Translations under genes and position numbers: made by a program
Shown here: positions 44,866-55,913 of the stretch, piece after piece
Layout of the letters: each line of letters begins with the position of its first letter
Position numbering within the stretch: the first letter of the stretch is position 1
Notes under the pieces: generated by a model
Seen by the model: the letters and a program-made list of their open reading frames with translations, nothing else
What the model was told of the DNA's origin: nothing
Database searches by the model: none
Assembly: GCF_003086295.3 (NCBI RefSeq)
Contig: NC_092048.1
Location: forward strand, 88,144,626 to 88,208,625
Direction: 5' to 3'
Origin: Arachis hypogaea
Taxonomy: Eukaryota; Streptophyta; Magnoliopsida; Fabales; Fabaceae
Length of the DNA stretch: 64,000 bases

Positions 44866-45100
44866 TTCTCCTTTCTCCTTTCTCCTTCTTTCTTCTTTCC
44901 TTCTTCTTTCTTTCTAATTTTTTTTTCTTTCTTCTTCCTCTCTTGGAAAATTTTTTTTCTTTATTTAAAAAAAAAAATAATAATAATAATAATAATAAAT
45001 AATTAAAAAAAATTAAAAAAAAATAAAAAATATAATAATAATAAAAATTTTTTTTCTCTTTTCTTCCATTTTCTTTTATTGTATTTCCTTGTTTTCATTC
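44866..45100 (+). repeat. Pyrimidine tract and A/T low complexity (element D)
   Basis: TTTCTCCTTTCTCC-type run, then A and AAT repeats. Same position as in G. Confidence 0.85.
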
Positions 45101-45612
45101 ATTGCATTTTAATTTTATTTTTGTAACTTGTTTTCCTTTTTATTTTCTAAGTTTCTTGTTTTAATAATGGTGTTGGATTCTTATATTCAATTGTTGAGAA
45201 TTTCTTGGTTAATCTTGGTGCTTTGTGACTTGTTTGGCATTAATTGTAATATTCGCTCTACACACAAGATTAGTGCTTTAGTCCGTCCTGATGCATGATC
45301 CCTTGTTTTTGTACCTCATCATCATTGAGTTAGGATGGGACCAATGCTCTCATGCTTATCACTAATCTTGTTTGTGTCAATTGTTGATTAAGCTTGATGC
45401 AACATGCTCTTCATGTCATTTGCCCATGCTTTGACTTTTCTCTTGCATCAAGTATTAATTGATATGCCCTTTGTCTATATTGCTCTCTCACTTACATGCG
45501 TAGCTAACATGTAGTGAGAACCTTACTCTTAGTTGGTATTAGCCCCCGCCTATGTTCTACTTGCTTTGATATCTTTGATGTAGGCTTACTTATCCTTCTT
45601 TCTCTTTCCTTT

Positions 45613-45738
45613 TAGGTTGGCCACCAAGAAGGAAAGAAATGGAAAGACATCAAATGGGGCAACAAACAAGTCCTTCCGCACAACCTTTTGAAGGAACTCA
45701 TCAATTGTAGCAACCTGTCCACCTTGCTCTTCTTTGCA
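45613..45738 (+). pseudogene. ORF2 remnant of element D
   Basis: Right after the splice-acceptor-like CTTTCCTTTTAG (45603-45614), the frame reads GWPPRR or, in the frame matching G, ATKKERNGKTSNGATNKS with a GTTGG in place of G's GATG start, then a stop. Related to the G ORF2 (23646-23756). Confidence 0.4.
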
Positions 45739-45756
45739 TGCACCGAGGACGGTGCA
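45739..45756 (+). other. Internal hairpin with AGGA loop plus polypurine tract (element D)
   Basis: TGCACCG-AGGA-CGGTGCA, perfect 7-bp stem, followed by AATTTCTAAGTGTGGGGAGG (45757-45776), a second copy of the element's polypurine tract about 1.6 kb before the LTR. Confidence 0.8.
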
Positions 45757-46569
45757 AATTTCTAAGTGTGGGGAGGTCGTCCGACCGACCTCCATGGGTA
45801 ACAACTTCCTTTTTCAACACCAAATTCTTAATTTTTGTCCTTGTTAGTTAGTTGTTGCATTGCATGATAGGTTGCATGCTAGTTAGAAATTGTACATATT
45901 TTACCACTTCTTTTTATGTTAGGACTACTTGGTTAGGATGATGATTTCTTTTCCAAGAAACTGTTTTTAGGGCATCCTACCAATTTGAAATAAAAAAAAT
46001 TTTTGTGTTGAACTTGCTTGAAGAATGTATTTTGGAACATGGTTTTTGAGCTAAGAACACAAGCATGTGAGTTTTGAGCCTAATTGTGTGGTTACATCTT
46101 ATAACCACTTATTTTCATTCTTGTGTGCATTGTTCTCTTTCTATGATTGTGATCTTTGATTTGTTTGATTCTATATGTCCATTATTCCATGTATACATGT
46201 ACTTATATGATTGAGGCCATCATTTCATTTAGCTCACTTACCCAAATAGCCTACCTTTTATCAACCATTGTTAGCCAAATTTGAGCCTATTTAATCCCTT
46301 TTGTTCTTAATGTTAGCACATCATTACCCTTAAGCGAAAAACAATAAATGTCCTTAATTTGGATCTTTGATTAGCTTAGGCTAGTGAGGGTGTGTATCAT
46401 TTGGGTATGGGAACCTTGGGACATTGGTTGAAGTAAAAGTGTATTTTTTTTATTTTTGTTGAAAATCATGGGATTGGGTACATGCTTATGCATTAAATAT
46501 GTAAAACCATATGCATTGATACGTTTGTATATACTTTAAAAAAAAATGTGTGTGAAAAAAAAACGTAAA

Positions 46570-46573
<4 letters not shown>

Positions 46574-46630
<57 letters not shown>
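46574..46630. repeat. TA microsatellite in the 3' tail of element D
   Basis: About 57 bp of uninterrupted TA, about 720 bp before the 3' LTR; matching runs in G and J. Confidence 0.95.
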
Positions 46631-46633
<3 letters not shown>

Positions 46634-47311
46634 AAAGAAAAAAAAAAGAGAAAAAGAAATAAAAAGGGGACAAAAAGGCCCTAAAATAAAGTTCAATAAA
46701 AATCAATGCATATGGAATGTGAATTAAAGAGAATGCATGAGTATGTGAAAAAGTGGGAATCATGGGTAGCTAGGTACTATATTAGAATTTTATAGGTTGT
46801 TGTATGTGTTTAGTGAGAGCTTAGGCTAATCAAAGATACAAATTTCAAGCTCACTTGACCATATACATCCCACCTTGACCCTAGCCCCATTACAACCTAT
46901 GAATAACTCTTCATGATGAATGTATGCATGCATTGAATAATTGTTGATTGTTAGATGAAAAACAAATCATGGAAAGCATGATTAGAAGAGAATTGAGTGA
47001 TCGACTCTATACACTAGAGCGACTAGAGCGGATACACTTCCGGTGAGGGTTCGATACTCAATTCCTTGTTCCCGGCTTTCATGAGCTTTTCTTCTTGCAA
47101 GTCTATTTGAACTTCATTTTGATATTTGAATTGGTGGGATTCAAGAATCTTCATACTACTTAGCCCTACTTGATATATATTCTTGGAGATTGATTTGCTT
47201 TTGACCAAGTAGGTAGAATCATCTTGCATTTAGTTGCATTCATATAGATAGGTGCATATAGTTTATTTGCATTGAATAAATGTTCATACCCTTTTCTTGT
47301 CCTTCTTTATT

Positions 47312-47333
47312 CTTAGCATGAGGACATGCTTAG
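47312..47333 (+). other. Terminal hairpin of element D
   Basis: CTTAGCATG-AGGA-CATGCTTAG, 9-bp stem with one T.T mismatch, ending 18 nt before the LTR at 47352. Confidence 0.82.
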
Positions 47334-47351
47334 TTTAAGTGTGGGAAGATT

Positions 47352-49063
47352 TGATAAACCTCGATTTTGTGGTTTATCTTGTGCTTAATTTGAGTGGTTT
47401 TATCAACTTTTCTCACATTTATTCAATGAATTAGCATGATTTTGCAATTCTCCCTTGATTTGTGCTTAAATGTGAAAACATGCTTTTTAGGCCCAAAAAT
47501 TGGTGATTTTAATTCACTTTAATTCCATTCGATGCCTTGATATGTTTGTTGAGTGATTTCAGGTTTATAAGGCAAGTATTGGATGGAAGGAATGAAGAAA
47601 AAGCATGCAAAGTGGGAGAACTCATGAAGAAATGAAGGAACCGTAAAGCTGTCAAGCCCGACCTCCTGGCACTCAATCGACCATAACATGAGCTATAAAG
47701 GTCCAAATGAGGCGGTTTCAGTTGCGTTGGAAATATAACATTCGGGGCTTCGAAATGATATAAAATTTGTCATATGTTGCTTGACGCATAGGGGCGTGCA
47801 CGTGCCATGTATGCGCGCGCGCCGATAGAGCACGTGGGTCCACTTTAGTGAAATCGCCCCCAGCGATTTCTGAAGCATTTTGGGCCCAATCCAACTCATT
47901 TCTGATGCTATTGAACCCAAAGATTGAGGAGAGAATAAACCAAGTAGTCATAGTTTAGTTTTCATCATATTTTAGGGTAGAATTCTAGAGAGAGAGGCTC
48001 TCTCCTCTCTCTAGATTTTAGGGTAGTTTAGGTTTAATTTTCTTAAATCCAACTTTTAATTCTTGTTTTAATTTAGTTTCTCCTTTTAATTTCTTGTTGC
48101 TACTACTCTATTCTTCTTAGTTCTCTTGTCAATTTTACTTTTATGTCTCTTTTTATGTTCATGAACCCTTTGTTGGATTTGGATCTTTTCTTTAATAAAA
48201 TTTAATGTTTGATGTTCTTTTATTGATGATTTGAGTTGTTGATTTACTTTTCTTGCAATTGGTAGTTGGTAGATTTTATTATTCTTACATGTTTACCATG
48301 CTTTCCCTTTGTACCCACCAAGTGTTTGACAAAATGCTTGGTTGGGCTTTAGAGTAGATTTTGAGCATTCTTGGCTTGGAAAGAGTAATTGGGCAATCTT
48401 GAGTCATGAAAACCCAACTTATGTTGGTGATCTAGAGTTGTTAGCTAATATTGTTTCCATTGACGCTAATCTTTTGCTAATATAATTAGTAAGTTGATTA
48501 GGACTTTTGGATTGAGATTAGCTAGTCTTATTAGACTTTCTCTCATGGAAGATAATATGATACCTTCTTCCAATATTGGAGATGACGTAATAAGATAAAT
48601 TCTTGTTATTATTGTGGTATGATTGATTAGTCTTGTTTGACTTTCTCCCTATTTGTTGGAGTTGACTAAATAAGATGAATTAATAATTGCATGACTAGGA
48701 TAGAAAGCCTATGATCTCAACACTTGCCATGAATGTCTCTCTTTATTACTTGCTTTCTCTTATTTACTTGCTTGATTTACTCTTCTTGTCATTTAAATTC
48801 TTGCCCCTTTATATTTTATTGCCCCTTTTATCAACCAAAACCCCCTTGCTCTTCATAGCCAATAATTAGACACTTCATTGCAATTCCTTGTGAAACGACC
48901 CGGAGTCTAAATATTCCGGTTAATTCTTATTTGGGGTTTGTACATGTGACAAAACCATATTTTAATTTGATGCGAGAGTTGTTTGTTAGTTTGGAGCTAT
49001 GCTTACAATGAAATTTTTATTTCTACAAGAGAAAATCTAGACCAACAAAAATTCTTTCTATCA
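47352..49063 (+). repeat. 3' LTR of element D
   Basis: 1712 bp, preceded by TTTAAGTGTGGGAAGATT as polypurine tract. Confidence 0.94.
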
Positions 49064-49068
49064 CTAAG

Positions 49069-50474
49069 CAACAATGGTTAAGTGATTTACTTAGTTAGAC
49101 AAACAGAAAATAGTGTTGAAAGTTCAAAGAGCATTAAACAGTAAACTCAGAATATCAGAAGACAGGCAATAAATAAGTAGGGAATAATATACGGAGAAAT
49201 AGTTAAGGTTTCAGAGTTATCTATTTTTCGGATTGACTTTTCTTAATAACTATTTTAATCATGCAAGATTTAATTCATGGCAAACCATATGTGACTAAAC
49301 CCTAATTCCTTAGACCTTTTTAGTCTCCTCTAACTCTCATCAACCGCCAATTCCTTGGACAATTTATTGCAATTTGAGGGTGAAGTTTAATTCTGGTTAT
49401 TATGCCACAAAAATCCTAATTATCCAATTATAAGAGGATTATATGTCACGTATCATGTTAAATCCAGATAATTAGAAATTTAGGAGAATATGTTTTCAAG
49501 TTGTTGTTCAAGTAAAGAGCTTTTCCAAGTTATACAAGAACTCAACTAGAAAGAGGGTCATACTTCCGTTCCATCCAATTTCATAAAATAAAGAACGAAA
49601 ACCGTTCTTGAATTAAATGAATCAAAACATGAATTGAAATACAAAAATAATAGAATCAATCCATACAATAGATAGAGCTCATAACCTTAACAGTGAAGGT
49701 TTAGTTGCTCATGGAAAAGAGTGAAAACTAGGATTCTGGTAAACTGTAAATTGGACTGAGGTAGAATAATCCCTTGAAAAGAAGTTTCTTTTTTTTTATA
49801 TCTAATCCTAATTAATTTAAAATCTATTTTCTAAAACTAAAATAATATCTTTTCCTATTTTAAAAATAAAATAAAGTTTAAATCAGAATTAATTAAATAA
49901 TCCGCGCTTGTAACGTGGGGACCACTTGGCTTCACTAGGATCTACGCCTAACTTGGCAAAGAGTTGCGCCTAACTTTATGCTGTTCACCACACAAGGCAC
50001 CTAACTTGAATTGAAGAGGAAACAATGCACCTTACTTGAGATGGGAGTGCGCCTTACTTGAAGTAAGTAACTTTTCTTGCGTGTTGTTGTTGAGCATTGC
50101 GCCTAACTTGAGAAATCTCAAGTTAGGCGCAGTCTTGGCAGAATTGAAGGAAGAGAAGTATGAACTATTATATATCTTTAGAAAGATCTGGAAGTTGGCT
50201 TTCCAACGCCACTGGAATCATATCCATTGGACCTCTGTAGCTCGAGTTATTTAGGTTTAAGTGCAGAGAGGTCAAGGTTGACAACATCATTCATATTCTT
50301 CTCTTTTTCTGTGGAAACTCCATCAAATCCAGCCAAATGCTACCTAAAATAAATAGAATTGCACATGATTCAAAGTAGCATTCATAGTGGCTTAAAGATA
50401 ATTAATTCTTGATTAAACTCAACAAATTGAATGCAACTTCACTAGGAAAAGATAGGAAAGATGCTCACACATCA
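49069..50474 (-). repeat. 3' LTR of element F, larger piece
   Basis: Continues 40644-40749 after element D. Ends in ATCA at 50474. Holds a 32-nt palindrome (50099-50130, two central bases unpaired) and the shared LTR module (50163-50273). Confidence 0.92.
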
Positions 50475-50492
50475 CAACACCAAATTTGAACT

Positions 50493-50512
50493 GTTGCTTG
50501 TCCTCAAGCAAC
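50493..50512 (-). other. Terminal hairpin of element F
   Basis: Minus strand GTTGCTTG-AGGA-CAAGCAAC, 18 nt from the LTR at 50474. Confidence 0.82.
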
Positions 50513-52436
50513 CAAAACTAACACATTTTTTAGATGTGAATTTGCATGAGAGGTGAGAGTTCAATTATGCTTGTGTATCTTCTTAAAGTGGGATTTATCT
50601 ATTGCAATTCTGAACAGTTTTGGCATCTCACTCTTCTTTGAATCAGATGAATGTCAATGTCATGCGGAATTAGAATCCGGATCATATTATGAGTTCTCTG
50701 ATCTTTATACCTCAGTTAAATCCTTGAACACAACAGATATCCCTTAATTCTCAATTAACTGGTGCTTTGCACCTTGAGCCTAGCCGTGACTTTAAATGTT
50801 CTGTTTCAAGGGTTAATTGACACAAGAACACCACAAGCACTTAACTGGAGAACTCTTTTGAAGTTATGATTTTTCTTTCAACTACTCCCAGACAGTGATG
50901 CTCAAAGCCTTTGGCATACTCTACTAACTGCAATTGATCTCGACTCTAAATGTTCTGTCTCAAGGATTACTTGACACAAGAACAACACAAGCATATGACT
51001 AGGAAAATAACTCTTTGAGCTTTTAATCATGTCTGACCTCCCTAGTCATTGATGCTCAGAATCTTGGACCTTGCTTTTATATCCTCTCTTTTTTTAATAG
51101 AAAAAAACTAAAACAGAAAAAGAAAAGGGGGACGAGGGGGCAGAGGGAAGAGGGTGGTTTGTGTTTAAGGGAATGGGTATAGAGGCTTAGGGTGTTGAAC
51201 GTGGAGAGAAGATGGGGTTATGGTTTAGGAATTGGAAGGTTGGGAAAGGGAGTGATGTCACAGTTAAACGTGTGTGGTTGTTGTGTATCCGAAGAAAGAA
51301 AGGAAGGAAGAGAGTAAGTGTTGTGCTGTGTGTGATGGAGGGTTAGAAGAGGGTTTAAATAGGAGAGGGGTTAGGGAGGTTTAATGCGGGTAGGTGGGAA
51401 GGGGAGTCACGAGTTAGTGTTGGAAGGAGGGGGAGAATATATTGGGAAGGATAGGATGGACAGGGAATCAGGAGAGGGGCTGGGGAAGAAGAAGGGTGGT
51501 CAATGGGACAGGGGAATATATAGGGAAGAGGTGCAAGTCACGGGCGGTGTTGGAAAGATAGGAAAAGATAGGGAAGATAGGGAAGGATCTTTGATTTGTT
51601 GGGGGGGGGGGTTGGGGCGTTAGTAATGGAGAGAGTGAGGGACCACGCCTTACTTGGATTAAGTGGCAAGGCCTTGCGCCTAACTTGGTTACACCTTCCT
51701 TCCTTGTGCCTTACTTGGATTAAATAACAAGGCCTTGCGCCTTACTTGATGCACGCCTCCTTGCTTGCGCCTTACTTGGAGTAGGGGTGGAGGCTGCGCC
51801 TTACTTGGTTGGAGGCCTTCTTTGCTGCGCCTTACTTGTATCCTCCCAAGAGTACAAGCTTCCATGGCACCTAACTTGGTTTCCTTTGTGCCTAACTCGC
51901 CATGAGTCGTCATATCTTGCACCTAACTTGAAATTCTCAAGTTAGGCGCAGACCCTCCCGAGAGTAGTGGTTCTTGATGCGTATTACGGCGCCTAACTTG
52001 AAAATTCTCAAGTTAGGTGCAGGGCCTCCCGAATGAAATTCTTCTCTGCGCGTCCTGTAATTCTGTATTTTTCTTGTTTTGTAAAACCTGTTTTGTTTCA
52101 AAGAAATTCTGCATGATCCAAACATACGTAAAACAAAGGAAAAACAGTAACAATTTCGACCAAAACTAAATGAATAACAAAATCAAACCACTAGTACTTA
52201 AAACAAAGGATACGAAAACATCGGGTTACCTCCTAACAAGCGCTTCTTTAACATCACTAGCTTGATGGTCAGTTCTGCTAATTCAGCAGATGAGTGGACC
52301 TCTGTCGATCGATCTCGCCTCCAAGATAGTGCTTCAACCTCTGGCCATTTACTGTAAATTTTCTATCAGAATTCTCTTCCTGTAATTCCACATGACCATA
52401 TGGTGAAGCTCTGGTAACCACAAATGGTCCTGACCA
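50513..52436 (-). other. Post-integrase region of element F, no env-like ORF
   Basis: Tail shared with I (50760-51060), then a strand-biased stretch (51110-51640, G-rich on plus, C/T-rich on minus) with TATA-like ATTTAAA and TATATTCC on the minus strand, then the GCGCCTTACTTGG array (51640-52025). Athila elements often carry an ORF here; none survives. Confidence 0.6.
51640..52025 (-). repeat. Internal array of GCGCCTTACTTGG units (element F)
   Basis: About ten plus-strand units of TGCGCCTTACTTGG or GCGCCTAACTTG, and two inverted pairs around GAATTCTC-type centres (51920-51952, 51991-52020). The same motif forms the LTR palindrome (50099-50130, 59394-59425). Confidence 0.85.
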
Positions 52437-53460
52437 CTAGAATTTTAGCTTTCCGGGAAAGAGTTTGAGCCTTGAATTATACAGAAGCACTCTCTGTCCT
52501 GGCTCAAAGACTCTGATGGCAATCTTCTTGTCATGTAATAACTTGGTTCTCTCCTTATAGAGCTTGGCATTCTCATAGGCTGAATATCTGAATTCATCAA
52601 GCTCATTCAGTTGAAGCATTCTTTTAATTTCTGCAGCCTCTGAATCAAGATTCAGATACCTGATTGCCCAGTAAGCTTTATGCTCCAGCTCAACTGGCAA
52701 GTTACAGGCTTTGCCATAGACCAACTGATAAGGGAACATGCCAATAGGAGTCTTGTAAGCTGTTCGGTATGCCCAGAGAGCATCATCAAGCTTCCTAGAC
52801 CAGTCCTTTCTTGAAACACTGACGGTCTTTTCTAGAATCCACTTAAGTTTCCTGTTGAAAACTTCAACCTGTCCACTTGTCTGAGGGTGATAGGGGGTTG
52901 CCACTTTATGACGGACTCCATATCTCTGCTAAAGAGAGTCCAGCTGTCTGTTACATAAGTGACTTCCTCCGTCACTAATGAGTGTCCTCGGGACACCAAA
53001 CCGGATAAAAATATATCTCTGAGGAAAGTTCATCACTACTTTGGCATCATTGGTGGGTAGAGCCACAGCTTCCACCCACTTGGACACATAATCAACTGCC
53101 ACTAGAATGTAGTTGTTTAAATGTGAGGGAGAGAAGGGTCCCATGAAATTGATACCCCACACATCAAACAACTAAACCTCAAAAATCTCCTGCTGTGGCA
53201 TTTCATGGTTGGCAGGGAGATTCATGGCCTTTTCACATCTGCCACAGTGCTTCATAAATTCTCTTAAGTCCCTGAAGAGGGTCGGCCAGTAGAACCCGCT
53301 CTGAAGGACCTTTGTAGGTGTCCTTTCACCAACAAAGTGGCCTCCATAATCAGAACCATGACAGTGCCAAATAATCTGCTATTTTTTCTCCTCCGGGACA
53401 CCTCTCTAAATTAGACCATCTGAACACCTTTCAAAAAGGTACGGTTCCTCCCAAATGTAG
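52437..53460 (-). pseudogene. Integrase of element F (broken)
   Basis: Minus strand: zinc finger HCHGSDYGGHF ... CGRCEKA (about 53365-53230), catalytic core [11 protein letters not shown] (first Asp), LISDGGSHL (second Asp, about 52985) and [19 protein letters not shown] (Glu, about 52890-52840), then [18 protein letters not shown] and [21 protein letters not shown] before GPF. Stops at about 53390, 53172, 52926 and 52437. All three DDE residues are present, but the frame is dead. Confidence 0.9.
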
Positions 53461-53870
53461 TACTTTGCATCAGTCAATAGCTTCTTTACTTGCTACCTAC
53501 TGTACTCCTTTGGAATAAAATTCATGGCTTTGTAATTCGCAATGTCTGTAAACCATGGAGCCTGCTGAATAAAGAACAATTGCTCATCCAGAAACGTCTC
53601 AGTCACAGCTGTGGGTGGTTGTACTCCTGCTTCAGGTTCAATTCTGGAGAGATGGTCAGCTACTTGATTTTCTGACCCTTTCCTGTCTTTCATTTCAATA
53701 TCAAACTGCTGAAGGAGTAACACCCATCTGATTAATCTTGGTTTAGAGTCCTGCTTGGTTAGAAGGTACTTCAAAGCAACATGATCAGTATAAACAATAA
53801 CCTTAGAACCAATTAAATAGGACCTAAACTTATCAACAGCATACACAATAGCTAATAATTTTTTTCTGTA
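53461..53870 (-). pseudogene. RNase H of element F (broken)
   Basis: CDASDFAIRAILGQ begins at the end of the RT frame; then [31 protein letters not shown] and [30 protein letters not shown] stop at 53849 separates it from RT. Typical Ty3/gypsy RNase H with the DHLSR end. Confidence 0.9.
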
Positions 53871-54823
53871 GTTGTGTAATTCTTTTGGGCATCATTTAAC
53901 ACACGACTGGCATAGTAAATGACATGTATAAGCTTACCATGCCTCTGTCCTAAAATAGCTCTTATAGCAAAGTCACTAGCATCACATATCAATTCAAATG
54001 GTAAATCCCAGTCAGGGGGAGCTATAATAGGAGCAGAGGTAAGGTTTTCTTTCAGAGTTTCAAAAGCATGCAAACATTCAGCATCAAACACAAAAGGAAC
54101 ATCAACAACCAACATGTTGCTCAATGGTTTAGCAATTTTAGAAAAGTCCTTTATAAATCTCCTATAAAATCCTGCATGACCCAAGAAACTCCTGACTGCC
54201 TTAACATTAGCTGGTGGTGGTAATTTTTCAATTACCTCCACCTTTGCTCTGTCAAGCTCAATCCTCCCCTTACTTGAAATTCGGCGTCCAAGAACAATGC
54301 CTTCTGTAACCATAAAATGGCATTTTTCCCAATTTAAAACAAGGTTTGATTCTTGACACCGTTTCAAGACAAGAGAAAAATGCTCAAGGCAGGATTCAAA
54401 AGAATTACCAAAAATAGAAAAATCATCCATAAATACCTCAATGAACTTTTCAACCATGTCAAAGAAAATTGAAAGCATACACCTCTGAAAAGTTGCTGGA
54501 GCATTACAAAGTCCAAATGGCATTCTCCTGTAGTCAAATACTCCAAAGGGGCATGTGAATGCTGTTTTCTCTTGATCTTGAGGGTCCACTGCAATTTGGT
54601 TATATCCAGAATATCCATCTAGAAAATAATAAAAAGCATGACCAGCTAACCTCTCAAGCATCTGATCAATGAAAGGCAGGGGGAAATGATCCTTCCTTGT
54701 AGCAGTGTTGAGCCTCCTGTAGTCCATACACATTCTCCAACCTGTGACTGTTCTTGTAGGAATAAGCTCATTCTTTTCATTCTTGATCACTGTCATCCCT
54801 CCTTTCTTGGGAACTACCTGCAC
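53852..54823 (-). pseudogene. Reverse transcriptase of element F
   Basis: 323 open codons. VVPKKGGMTVIKNEKNELIP, TRTVTGWRMCMDYRRLN, KDHFPLPFIDQMLERLAG, the catalytic FMDDFSIFG box (YxDD class), LVLNWEKCHFMV, GIVLGRRIS and FLGHAGFYRRFIKDFS. The wording is that of the Athila lineage. The frame is open across the catalytic core but closes upstream at about 54826 and 54931 and at the RNase H junction. Confidence 0.95.
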
Positions 54824-54928
54824 AGGACTTACCCAAGGACTGTTAGAAATAGGGTAAATAATACATGCTTCTTATAATTTTATTACCTCTTTTTGGACCA
54901 CCTCTTTCATAGTTAGATTGAGTCTCCT

Positions 54929-55882
54929 TTATGGTTGCACAACTGGTTTAGCATCATCTTCAAGGAGGATCTTGAGCATACACTTGGTTGGACTAATCCC
55001 CTTCAAGTCACTAATGGTCCACCCAAGAGCTGTTTTATGGCTCCTGAGCACTGAAATAAGTGCCTCTTCCTCTTCAGGCTTCGGGGAAGAGCTAATAATC
55101 ACCGGATATGAATCATTTTCACCTAAGAATACATATTTTAGAGAAGGAGGTAAAGGTTTGAGCTCAAGCTTGGGGGCTTCCTCCTCTACTTTAGGCGTGT
55201 GAACCATAGCCTTCTGGGGTGGTGAATCATCAACTTCCATTAATTCATACTCAGAAATAGGATCCAGAATATCATCAAGCACCTCAGCTTTCAGTACCTC
55301 TTGAACAAGTGGTTCAATAACATCTATTTTCATACACCCTTCAGAATCATTAGGGTGCTTGAGAGCTTCAAAAACATTGAGGACCACCTGCTCTTCATTG
55401 ACCCTCAGGATTAATTCACCCTTTTGCACATCAATCAGAGCTCTACCTGTAGCTAAAAATGGTATACCAAGTATAATAGAGGATTTTACCTCCTCTTCCA
55501 TGTCTAATATAACAAAATCAACAGGAAAAATAAATGGTCCTACTTTCACAAGTAAATCCTCAACAACACCCACAGGTAATTTAATAGAAAGATCAGCAAG
55601 TTGAAGAGAAATACGAGTGGGTTTTACCTCCTCAATTTGAAGCTTTTTCATCACTGAAAGTGGCATTAGATTGATGCTAGCTCCAAGATCACATAAAGCT
55701 CTCTGAATGGTGACATCTCCAATGGTGCAAGGAATTACAAAGCTCCCTGGATCTGGCATTTTCTCAGGAAGGTTGTGTTGAATTATGGCACTACATTCCT
55801 TGGTTAACACCACTGTTTCTTGTTCCTTCCAATTCCTCTTGTGGGTCAACAACTCTTTCATAAATTTAGCATAGAGAGGCAT
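54929..55882 (-). pseudogene. Protease region of element F
   Basis: PLYAKFMKELLTHKRNW, PGSFVIPCTIGD, active site DLGASINLMPLSV, then PVDFVILDMEE and SSIILGIPFLATGRALIDV, then a long acidic linker to the RT. One frame of 317 codons. Upstream it joins gag through a stop at about 55914, so gag and pol were one frame. Confidence 0.92.
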
Positions 55883-55913
55883 TTGCTCAAGAGCCTCTGC
55901 AAAAGGAATGTTG

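Larger units (their letters stand above)
40750..49063 (+). mobile_element. Non-autonomous LTR element D (8.3 kb), complete
   Basis: LTRs 40750-42462 and 47352-49063 (1713 and 1712 bp), TGATAAACC...TATCA. PBS 42469-42486. Flanks GTAAG (40745-40749) and CTAAG (49064-49068) are a 5-bp TSD with one change; joining the two sides restores the F LTR. Internal order: ORF1 (42617-44146), CG array (44560-44855), pyrimidine tract, ORF2 remnant (45613), internal hairpin (45739-45756), TA run (46574-46630), terminal hairpin (47312-47333). No pol. Same plan as G. Confidence 0.94.

Noticed and set aside
44539..45006. Five overlapping Arg/Ala/His-rich frames on both strands
   Set aside because: All read the CG tandem array of element D and then homopolymers. 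No gene-like features.
46493..46763. Frames rich in Tyr-Ile repeats (also at 6940-7425)
   Set aside because: Translation of TA microsatellites.
51384..51623. Gly-rich 79-aa plus-strand frame
   Set aside because: Low-complexity GGA/GGG sequence within element F; no Athila or host counterpart recognised.
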